Under the pieces are notes generated by a model. The model was not told the origin of the DNA. It ran no database searches and worked only from the letters and a program-made list of their open reading frames with translations. This document shows positions 39,786-46,693 of a stretch of DNA of 64,000 nucleotides, in pieces; the first letter of the stretch is position 1, and every line of letters starts with the position of its first letter. Origin of the DNA: Streptomyces sp. NP-1717 (GTDB taxonomy: Bacteria; Actinomycetota; Actinomycetes; Streptomycetales; Streptomycetaceae); assembly GCF_022695985.1 (NCBI RefSeq), contig NZ_JAAPBF010000003.1:1-64000 (forward strand). Direction: 5' to 3'. The position numbers and the translations under genes are program-made.

Positions 39786-40838
39786 ATGCCCGAACTGCGT
39801 GTCGTGGCCGTCTCCAACGACGGCACACGACTGGTGCTCAAGGCTGCCGACAGCACGGAGTACACGCTCCCCATCGACGAGCGGCTGCGGGCCGCCGTAC
39901 GCAACGACCGCGCTCGCCTCGGCCAGATCGAGATCGAGGTGGAGAGCCACCTCAGGCCCCGTGACATCCAGGCGCGGATACGGTCCGGAGCCTCCGCCGA
40001 GGAGGTCGCCCAGATGGCCGGGATCCCGGTCGACCGGGTCCGGCGCTTCGAGGGTCCCGTGCTGGCCGAGCGCGCCTTCATGGCCGAGCGCGCCAGGAAG
40101 ACGGCGGTGCGCCGTCCTGGCGAGAACACCGGTCCGCAGCTGGGCGAGGCGGTGAACGAGCGGCTGCTGATGCGCGGCGCCGAGAAGGAGACCGCGCAGT
40201 GGGACTCGTGGCGCCGCGACGACGGCACCTGGGAGGTCCTGCTCGTCTACCGGGTCGCGGGCGAACCGCACTCGGCGTGCTGGACGTACGACCCGCCCCG
40301 GCGGCTCGTCCAGGCGGTCGACGACGAGGCGCGCTCGCTGATCGGCGAGACGGACGACTCGCTGGCCGCCGGTACGAAGGAGCCGAGCTTTCCGTTCGTA
40401 CCGCGCATCGCACGGCTGCCGAGGGATCGTGAACGGCCCCTCGACCGCGCGCTGGAACGGCAGACGGAGCGGTCGGCGGCGCCGGACCCGGACGAGGACA
40501 CCAGCGAGCGCGACACCCTGACCAGCCTGCTGGAGGCGGTGCCGAGCTTCCGTGGCGACATGGTGGTCCCGGAGCGGCCGTCGCCGCCCGAGCCGCCGGC
40601 GATCGAGCCCGGTCAGGTGGACGACGAGGAGGAGCCGGTGGCACCGGCCGCCTCGGCGGGCGCGGGGTCCGCGTACGCGGATGTGCTGATGCCGCGTTCG
40701 GTGGCGGGCCACCGCGACCGGCTGACCGGTACGACGGACCGTCAGGCGGAGGCCGACGGCGTACGGCCGGGCCGCCGTGCCGCCGTGCCGAGCTGGGACG
40801 AGATCGTCTTCGGCACGCGCCGCAAGAAGCAGGACTGA
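39786..40838 (+). CDS. sepH: SepH, FtsZ-stimulating cell division protein
   Basis: The 350-residue protein starts at ATG 39786 with GGGAGG six bases before. The N-terminal DUF3071 domain (PELRVVAVSNDGTRLVLKAA) includes a helix-turn-helix-like segment (LRPRDIQARIRSGASAEEVAQMAGIPVDRVRRFEGP). A conserved mid-part (WRRDDGTWEVLLVYRVAGE) and a long acidic, Pro-rich variable C-terminus follow. SepH binds FtsZ and promotes protofilament assembly during septation in Streptomyces and mycobacteria. The domain order and length match. A strong hairpin follows. Confidence 0.9.
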   Translation: MPELRVVAVSNDGTRLVLKAADSTEYTLPIDERLRAAVRNDRARLGQIEIEVESHLRPRDIQARIRSGASAEEVAQMAGIPVDRVRRFEGPVLAERAFMAERARKTAVRRPGENTGPQLGEAVNERLLMRGAEKETAQWDSWRRDDGTWEVLLVYRVAGEPHSACWTYDPPRRLVQAVDDEARSLIGETDDSLAAGTKEPSFPFVPRIARLPRDRERPLDRALERQTERSAAPDPDEDTSERDTLTSLLEAVPSFRGDMVVPERPSPPEPPAIEPGQVDDEEEPVAPAASAGAGSAYADVLMPRSVAGHRDRLTGTTDRQAEADGVRPGRRAAVPSWDEIVFGTRRKKQD

Positions 40839-40860
40839 GCGGGACCGGAGCAGCCGGTTC

Positions 40861-40899
40861 GGCCGGGGCGGTACGCGACGCACGCGTACCGCCCCGGCC
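40861..40899. terminator. 17-bp bidirectional hairpin after sepH
   Basis: GGCCGGGGCGGTACGCG (40861-40877) pairs exactly with 40883-40899 across a five-base loop. It separates the convergent sepH and rhodanese genes and is a probable terminator for both. Confidence 0.8.
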
Positions 40900-40923
40900 G
40901 TCCGTTCCTGATCGCCCGCTCCG

Positions 40924-41760
40924 TTACTCGGGATCGGGGCCCGTCGCCACCGGCCGCGAGGTGTCCGCCGTCCACTCCGACCAGGATCCGGCGTACAGCG
41001 CGGCGGGAATGCCCGCGATCTCCAGCGCCACCAACTGGTGTGCCGCGGAGACCCCGGAGCCGCAGTACACGCCGACCTCGGGGCCGCCCGAACCGGCCGT
41101 CGCGCCCAGCGCCTTGAACCGGGCCGCCAGCGTTTCGGCCGGGAGGAAACGGCCGTCCGGACCGACGTTCTCCGACGTGGGCGCGGAGACCGCGCCCGGA
41201 ATGTGTCCGCCGACGCGGTCCAGCGGTTCGACGTCGCCCCGGTAGCGCTCCGCCGCCCGCGCGTCCAGCAGCAGCCCCTCGCGGGCCAGCGCCGCGGCGC
41301 CCTCCGCGTCGAGCAGCGGAAGCGAACCCGGTACGGGGCTGAAGTCGCCCTCGTCCGGGACCGGGATCTCGGTGGTCAACGGGCCGTCCCAGCCCGGGAG
41401 TCCGCCGTCCAGCACCCGTACGTCGCGGTGGCCGGCCCAGCGCAGCATCCACCACGCGCGGGCCGCCGCCCAGCCCTGGCCTCCGTCGTAGACGACGACG
41501 GGTGTCCCGGCCGAGACGCCCGCGCGGCGCATCACCGCGCCGAACGCCGCGACGCCGGGCAGCGGGTGACGGCCACCGGCGCCGGGCGGGCCGGACAGTT
41601 CCGCTTCGAGGTCGACGAACACGGCGCCGGGCAGATGGCCCGCCTCGTACTCCGGGCGGCCGGGCGGGGCCCCGGGCGCGTAGCGGACGTCGAGCAGCAC
41701 GGGCGGCTTGGGGCCGGCCGTCAGACCGGCGAGTTCGGACGCGGAGATGATGACTGTCAT
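40924..41760 (-). CDS. Thiosulfate/3-mercaptopyruvate sulfurtransferase (tandem rhodanese)
   Basis: The 278-residue enzyme has two rhodanese domains. The N-terminal one (LLDVRYAP...YEAGHLPGAVFVDLE) is non-catalytic. The C-terminal one has LLLDARAAERYRG, GHIPGAVSAP and the active-site loop CGSGVSA with the nucleophilic Cys near residue 231. CGSGV is typical of 3-mercaptopyruvate-type enzymes, whereas thiosulfate rhodaneses often have CRKGV; the family transfers a sulfur atom to cyanide or thiols. ATG 41760 opens MTVIISASEL. It converges with sepH. Confidence 0.9.
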   Translation of the reverse strand: MTVIISASELAGLTAGPKPPVLLDVRYAPGAPPGRPEYEAGHLPGAVFVDLEAELSGPPGAGGRHPLPGVAAFGAVMRRAGVSAGTPVVVYDGGQGWAAARAWWMLRWAGHRDVRVLDGGLPGWDGPLTTEIPVPDEGDFSPVPGSLPLLDAEGAAALAREGLLLDARAAERYRGDVEPLDRVGGHIPGAVSAPTSENVGPDGRFLPAETLAARFKALGATAGSGGPEVGVYCGSGVSAAHQLVALEIAGIPAALYAGSWSEWTADTSRPVATGPDPE

Positions 41761-42014
41761 GCGGCCATCCTCGCGCACCGGCAAGGGCGTTCGACTCCGC
41801 CCCGGTGCGTGACACCACGGACACGTTACGTGAATGTCAAAACAGTCATCCTCTTGCTGGATCGCGCCAAAAGCGGCGCGGCCGGGGCGCGGCGCGCGGC
41901 GGGGAATGGAACCATGCTCGGGCAACCGGCCGCGCCGCCCGAGGCGCGCGGCCCGTTCTCCGCCTGCCCATCGCGATCACGACCGTCCCCGAACGGTCCG
42001 AGGGGAGAGTGACG

Positions 42015-42827
42015 ATGACCGAGGCAGCGATCCGGCACAGACCCGGCACGCCGTGCTGGGTGAGTCTGATGGTGCACGACCTTGGCGCGGCACAGGACTT
42101 CTACGGAGGCCTCTTCGGCTGGAAGTTCGTCCGCGTGCCCGGGCCTGAGCCGTTGAGCGCGTACGTACGCGGCGTGCTCGACGGACAGGAGGTCGCCGGT
42201 ATCGGCCAACTGCCGCCGGAGCGGCGGCTGCCGCTCGCGTGGACGACGTATCTGGCGACGGACGACGCCGACATGACGGCGGAGGCGGTCAGATGCTGCG
42301 GCGGCACCGTCGGGGTGGGACCGCTCGACACGGGCGTGGACGGGCGCGTCGCGATCGCGTCGGATCCGGCCGGCGCGGTCTTCGGCATCCGGCAGGCGCA
42401 GGCGCGCGCCGGCGCGGGCTCCGGCTTCCTGGAGTCCGGAGCGGAAGCCGGACCGGGAGCGCACGGCATGCCGGTCCGGAACGAGTTGGTGACGCACGAG
42501 GCCGCGTGGGCCGGCACGTTCTACCGGTCGGTCTTCGGCTACGACGTGGAGACGACCGGGCGGGACGGGGCGGACGTACTGACGCTGCGCCTCGACGGGC
42601 ACCCGGTGGCGACGCTGCGCGGAGTGGGCGAGGGCCTGGAGCGGGTTCGTGGCTCGCACTGGATGACGTACTTCGAGGTGGACGACACGGACGCATCGGC
42701 GCTGCGCGTCACCGAGTTGGGCGGGCATGTGATCGACCGGCCGCGGGAGACGGCGGCGGGACGGGTGGCGACGGTGACGGACCCGGAGGGCGCGGTCTTC
42801 AGTGTGGTGCGGTCGGCCGCTCGCTGA
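42015..42827 (+). CDS. Tandem VOC-fold (glyoxalase-like) protein
   Basis: The 270-residue protein has two vicinal-oxygen-chelate domains, about 12-125 (WVSLMVHDLGAAQDFYGGLFGW...IASDPAGAVFGIRQ) and 150-268 (HEAAWAGTFYRSVFGYDVE...VTDPEGAVFSVV). This is the layout of hydroxylase-like or bleomycin-resistance-like VOC proteins. The first strand has Ser rather than the usual metal-ligand His, so metal binding is uncertain. ATG 42015 follows AGGGGAGAG. The reaction is unknown. It is 60 bp from the ArsC-like gene. Confidence 0.85.
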   Translation: MTEAAIRHRPGTPCWVSLMVHDLGAAQDFYGGLFGWKFVRVPGPEPLSAYVRGVLDGQEVAGIGQLPPERRLPLAWTTYLATDDADMTAEAVRCCGGTVGVGPLDTGVDGRVAIASDPAGAVFGIRQAQARAGAGSGFLESGAEAGPGAHGMPVRNELVTHEAAWAGTFYRSVFGYDVETTGRDGADVLTLRLDGHPVATLRGVGEGLERVRGSHWMTYFEVDDTDASALRVTELGGHVIDRPRETAAGRVATVTDPEGAVFSVVRSAAR

Positions 42828-42886
42828 CGGCCGGTCCGCGCCGGCACGAGTGCCCTGTCCGGGGCGTTTGCCGTACCGTTCGAGCC

Positions 42887-43249
42887 ATGGAGATCTGGAT
42901 CAATCCCGCCTGCTCGAAGTGCCGGGGCGCGCTGACGCTGCTCGACGAGGAGGGTGCCTCGTACACCGTCCGCCGCTACCTGGAGGACGTGCCGTCCGAG
43001 GACGAGATCCGGGCCGTGCTCGGACGCCTCGGGCTGGAACCCTGGGAGATCACCCGGACCGGGGAGGCCGACGCGAAGGAGCTGGGCGTCGGGGAGTGGG
43101 CGCGGGACGCCGGCTCGCGGGAGCGGTGGATCTCGGCGCTCGCGGCGCATCCGAAGCTGATCCAGCGGCCGATCATCACGGCGGAGGACGGTACGGCCGT
43201 GGTGGCGCGCACGGACGAGGCGGTACGGGACGCACTCGGCCGGTCGTAG
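42887..43249 (+). CDS. ArsC/Spx-family thioredoxin-fold protein
   Basis: The 120-residue protein has an ArsC-type fold: MEIWINPACSKCRGAL with a CxxC pair (Cys9, Cys12), a helical segment after residue 30, and HPKLIQRPIITAEDG with the Arg of the arsenate-binding site. The family includes glutaredoxin-dependent arsenate reductases and Spx regulators. Two Cys in CxxC form and the RP motif are compatible with arsenate reductase, but many streptomycete members have no proven arsenic role and no ars genes are near. It follows the VOC gene. Confidence 0.82.
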   Translation: MEIWINPACSKCRGALTLLDEEGASYTVRRYLEDVPSEDEIRAVLGRLGLEPWEITRTGEADAKELGVGEWARDAGSRERWISALAAHPKLIQRPIITAEDGTAVVARTDEAVRDALGRS

Positions 43250-43296
43250 GGGCCCGCCGTCACCCCGGCCGGCGGGGAGATCCGGGGGGGGCGGTG

Positions 43297-43659
43297 TCAG
43301 CAGATCGCGCCGGGCCGGGCAGCGGTGGCCTTGAGCAGATCGCGCACCAGGTCGAGGTCGACGCTCTCCGGCTTGCGGAACCGCAGGCAGCCCTTGCCCA
43401 TGTCCTGTCCGGCGAGCCGATCCGTGAACGCCTCGCGGACGTCGCTGCGCATGAGGTAGAAGGAGATGTACCGCTTCTGGCTCGCGAACGCGATCTCGCA
43501 GGCGCCGTCCCGCTCGTAGGCGGGCATCCCGTACGCCATGACCTCGTCGAAGCCCGCCAGCTCCTCCTGGCACAGCTGCCGCAGCCGGGCCAGGACAGCC
43601 CTGCGTTCCTGAGGAACCTCAGTCATATAGCCTTCGATATCGCTTGCCTCGCTCTGCAT
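43297..43659 (-). CDS. DUF1801/YdhG-like domain protein
   Basis: The 120-residue protein belongs to the YdhG/DUF1801 group often labelled iron-chaperone-like. It has IEGYMTEVPQERRAVLARLR, the conserved MAYGMPAYERDG, CEIAFASQKRYISFYLMR and MGKGCLRF. The start is uncertain: ATG 43659 has no good ribosome site, and ATG 43692 or ATG 43626 are alternatives. It lies after the thymidine kinase gene on the same strand. The biochemical role of the family is not settled. Confidence 0.75.
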   Translation of the reverse strand: MQSEASDIEGYMTEVPQERRAVLARLRQLCQEELAGFDEVMAYGMPAYERDGACEIAFASQKRYISFYLMRSDVREAFTDRLAGQDMGKGCLRFRKPESVDLDLVRDLLKATAARPGAIC

Positions 43660-43714
43660 TCCATGAGGATATGCCGCGTCCGCGGACCTCATCCACCGGT
43701 CCGGCCGGACGGTC

Positions 43715-44365
43715 TCAGTCGGAGGCCACCGGCAGGACGTCCGGCGAGAGCGCGCCAGCCCGGACGGAACCGCTGGTCATCCGGCGCCGGTGATGACGGC
43801 GGCAGAGCACCTCGTAGCCGACCTCGTCCGCGGACTGGTGCACGTCGCCGACCACCACCTGCGCGCCCTCGACCACCATCTGCCCGCCGACGGTGCGGGC
43901 GTTGTGGGTGGCGCGCGCGCCGCACCAGCACAGCGCCTCGACCTGGAGGACCTCGACGCGGTCGGCGAGTTCCACCAGGCGCCGGGAGCCGGGGAAGAGC
44001 TCGGTGCGGAAGTCGGTGGTGATGCCGAACGCGAAGACGTCCAGGTCGAGGTCGTCCACGACACGGGCGAGCTGGTCGATCTGACCGGGCGCGAGGAACT
44101 GCGCCTCGTCGGCGATGACGTAGTCGCAACGGCCGCCCTGGGAGAGGCGGTCGACTATGTACGCGTAGAAGTCGAAGCCGTCCGCGGCCTCGACGGCGTC
44201 GGTGACCAGACCGAGCCGCGAGGAGAGCTTGCCCTCGCCCGCGCGGTCGTCACGCGTGAAGATCATGCCCAGCAGGCCGCGGGCGGAGCGGTTGTGCTCG
44301 ATCTGAAGAGCCAGGGTGCTCTTTCCGCAGTCCATCGTTCCGGAGAAGAACACCAGCTCGGGCAT
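43715..44365 (-). CDS. tdk: Thymidine kinase
   Basis: The 216-residue type II enzyme phosphorylates thymidine to dTMP. It has P-loop GTMDCGKST (about 9-17), catalytic Glu in ADEAQFL, the lasso-domain cysteines in CWCGARATHNAR and CRRHH at the C-terminal side (zinc site), and FGITTDFRTELFPGSRRL. Length is typical. Together with the phosphodiesterase-like gene and DUF5998 upstream on the same strand, it may form a transcription unit; spacing to the next gene is 102 bp. Confidence 0.95.
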   Translation of the reverse strand: MPELVFFSGTMDCGKSTLALQIEHNRSARGLLGMIFTRDDRAGEGKLSSRLGLVTDAVEAADGFDFYAYIVDRLSQGGRCDYVIADEAQFLAPGQIDQLARVVDDLDLDVFAFGITTDFRTELFPGSRRLVELADRVEVLQVEALCWCGARATHNARTVGGQMVVEGAQVVVGDVHQSADEVGYEVLCRRHHRRRMTSGSVRAGALSPDVLPVASD

Positions 44366-44467
44366 GAGGAAGTGACGGCCTTTCAGATACGGGCGGGGCG
44401 GACGGCGCGCGCCGGTGCGGGGCGGTGTCCGCAGGCGGGTACGCCGGGGCGCTACCGGGACGGGCGG

Positions 44468-45688
44468 TTACGAGCGTACTTCGAGGAGCGGCACCAACTG
44501 CTCGACGGGGGTCATCGAGCCGTGCATCCCGACCATCCGGGACTCGCGCGGCTCGTTGACGGACGCGGTGATCACCACGTCGTCGTGCGCGGCCGCCACG
44601 ACGTCGCCGATCCTGCCGCGTACCCGCTCCTCCACCGTGCCGGGCGGGCCGAACCAGCCCGCCGCGACGGCCTCGTCGCGGCTCGCGACCCAGAACTGTT
44701 CGCCGAGCACCTCGCGCCAGACGGCGAGGACGTCCGCCTCGGCGCCGGGCACCGCGTAGACGTGCCGGGCCCGGCCCTCGCCGCCGAGGAGCGCGACACC
44801 GGCGCGCAGCTCCCAGTCCTCGTCGAAGTCGATGCGCGACCGCTCGTCGAAGGGGATGTCGATCATGCCGTGGTCGGCGGTGACGTACAGCGCGGACCGG
44901 GGCGGCAGTTGCTCGGCGAGACGCTGGGCGAGCCGGTCCACGTACATGAGCTGGCCGCGCCAGGCGTCGGAGTCCATGCCGAACTTGTGGCCCTTGCCGT
45001 CGACCTCGCTGTAGTACGTGTAGACCAGCGACTGGTCCCCCGCGGCCAGTTGGGCGGCGGCGAGGTCCATCCGCTCCTCGCCGGAGAGGCGGCCGTGGAA
45101 GGTGCCGCCGCTCAGGGCGATGTCGGTGAGCGGGGTGCGTTCGAAGGTCGGGGACGAGACCTGCGCGGTGTGGATGCCTGCCGCGTCGGCGAGCTGGAAG
45201 ATCGTGGGGTACGGCTGCCAGAGGTGCGGGTCGGTCCACGGACGCCAGCGCAGCTGGTTCATCAGCGCACCGGTGGCGGGGTCGCGCACGGTGTAGCCGG
45301 GCAGACCGTGGGCTCCGGGGGGCAGACCCGTGCCGACGGAGGCGAGGGACGTGGCGGTGGTGGCGGGGAAGCCGACGGTGATCGGCCGGCCGGTGCCGCC
45401 GCGTGAAGTGCCCAGCAGCGACGTCAGATACGGCGCCTCGTCGGGGTGGTCCTTGATCTGCTGCCAGCCGAGGCCGTCGATCAGGAAGACGCAGTTGCGG
45501 TCGGCCGGGGTGAGTTCGGGGATCACGGCGGCCGGGGCGCCGTGGGCGGCGCCCGGGACGGCGACGCCCTGGCCCGCGACGAGCGTGGGCAGCAGATCGG
45601 CGAGCGAGCCGCCGCCGTACTCGGGGACGGGCGCGGTGTCCAGTGCGAGCGGGACAGGGTCCTGCCAGGCGGTGGGCGGGGCGGCCAT
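44468..45688 (-). CDS. Alkaline-phosphatase-superfamily phosphodiesterase/nucleotide pyrophosphatase
   Basis: The 406-residue enzyme has the two-metal site of the type I phosphodiesterase/NPP group: Asp in VFLIDGLGWQ, the Thr nucleophile in GFPATTATSLASVGTG, Asp/His in YSEVDGKGHKFG and TADHGMIDI. These enzymes cleave phosphodiester or pyrophosphate bonds of nucleotides. No signal peptide is visible, so it should be cytoplasmic. The ATG overlaps the DUF5998 stop by one base (TTGATG also offers a TTG start one codon earlier), giving translational coupling. Confidence 0.88.
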   Translation of the reverse strand: MAAPPTAWQDPVPLALDTAPVPEYGGGSLADLLPTLVAGQGVAVPGAAHGAPAAVIPELTPADRNCVFLIDGLGWQQIKDHPDEAPYLTSLLGTSRGGTGRPITVGFPATTATSLASVGTGLPPGAHGLPGYTVRDPATGALMNQLRWRPWTDPHLWQPYPTIFQLADAAGIHTAQVSSPTFERTPLTDIALSGGTFHGRLSGEERMDLAAAQLAAGDQSLVYTYYSEVDGKGHKFGMDSDAWRGQLMYVDRLAQRLAEQLPPRSALYVTADHGMIDIPFDERSRIDFDEDWELRAGVALLGGEGRARHVYAVPGAEADVLAVWREVLGEQFWVASRDEAVAAGWFGPPGTVEERVRGRIGDVVAAAHDDVVITASVNEPRESRMVGMHGSMTPVEQLVPLLEVRS

Positions 45689-46287
45689 CAACGGCCGGTC
45701 GACGACGGGGTGGCCGCGGTGGCTTCGGAGAGCGACTGGGCGAAGACGAGCGTCTGCCGTACGGTGTCGGGTCCGTCACCGGCCTCGCTGACGCGCAGGC
45801 TCAGGTCGTCGGCGGTGGAGTTGCCCGTGTAGCCGTGGTCCGCCTCGCAGTTGGGGTCGCCGCAGGCGGCGGGCTCCAGATCGATCCGGGAGACGGCGCC
45901 CCAGCCGATGGTGAGGACGACCTCGCGGGGCAGGGTGCCGGGGGTGTACGACTCCGGGTTCGCCACGACGCGGCTGACCACGACGGACGAGATCCGGTCC
46001 AGCTTGACCGACTCGGTCGAGGTGGTGGCGTACGGGGTCGGCGAACTGGTGTCGGCGGCCTGCTCGTCGGTGTGGCTGACGATGAAGCGGTGGGCCGTGA
46101 GGACGAGGACGGTGACATGCCTGCGGACCTCGTTGGAGTCGAAGGTCGTCTCCTGGTGCACCAGATACGACGCGATCGGCTCGCCGCCGACAGCGGCCTC
46201 GACCGCCTCGGCCACGAGAGCCGGGTAGTAGCCGCTGCGCTCGATCGCCGTGCGCAGCCCCTGGGTCGTCGTACCGGTCTTCGCCAT
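45688..46287 (-). CDS. DUF5998 protein
   Basis: The 199-residue product (MAKTGTTTQGLRTAIERSGY) has an alpha/beta domain with LVHQETTFDSNEVRRHVTVLVLTAHRFI. Two close cysteines occur in ACGDPNCEADHGY, suggesting a possible metal site. This matches actinobacterial DUF5998, conserved next to the phosphodiesterase gene. The function is unknown. It is the first gene of the unit that continues with the phosphodiesterase and probably tdk. Confidence 0.8.
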   Translation of the reverse strand: MAKTGTTTQGLRTAIERSGYYPALVAEAVEAAVGGEPIASYLVHQETTFDSNEVRRHVTVLVLTAHRFIVSHTDEQAADTSSPTPYATTSTESVKLDRISSVVVSRVVANPESYTPGTLPREVVLTIGWGAVSRIDLEPAACGDPNCEADHGYTGNSTADDLSLRVSEAGDGPDTVRQTLVFAQSLSEATAATPSSTGR

Positions 46288-46447
46288 GTCCCCATCCTAC
46301 GGTGACGGGATGTATGGCCCGCACCGCGCGAGTCCGCCGGAGGCGGAAGCGGGTGGGCGGCCGAGTCGTGACGTGCCGGGATCGCTCCGGGCCGGTCCCC
46401 GGGCTCCGGCCGCGTTTGCCGCACCGGGTCCGCGCGGTGACCGGTTC

Positions 46448-46496
46448 GCCCTCAGTCGCCGGGCGGGCTTCATGAGCCCGCCCGGCGACTGAGGGC
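46448..46496. repeat. 22-bp perfect copy of the dispersed palindrome (variant)
   Basis: Bases 46448-46469 (GCCCTCAGTCGCCGGGCGGGCT) pair without mismatch with 46475-46496 around TCATG. Compared with other copies the arms carry compensating changes (AATCGCCGGACGGG to AGTCGCCGGGCGGG, with matching changes in the other arm). This shows selection or conversion for pairing. It lies in a 406-bp gap upstream of the DUF5998 gene and downstream of the GNAT-synthetase gene. Confidence 0.8.
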
Positions 46497-46536
46497 AGGC
46501 CCTCGTGGAGGACGGGTCCTGGGCCGGGCCCGACAC

Positions 46537-46678
46537 ATAGCGACGTCCGCCCGCAAGGCGGGGCCGGCGGTGTTGGTGCGGTGCATCGCAAGGCGGAGGG
46601 TCGGGCCCGTACCGGGCGTACCCGGCCGGGTCCGACAAGCGGCGGGGCGCCGTGCCGGACGCCGCCGGCCAGGCGGGA
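46537..46678 (+). repeat. Long intergenic repeat, copy B
   Basis: This segment matches copy A at 25761-25903 from end to end in the same orientation, including CGTCCGCCCGCAAGGCGGGGCC, GGTGCGGTGCATCGCAAGGCGGAGGG and GTACCGGGCGTACCCGG. It ends about 15 bases from the stop of the GNAT-synthetase gene. No protein-coding frame is supported. Confidence 0.75.
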
Positions 46679-46693
46679 TTGGTCGGACCCGGC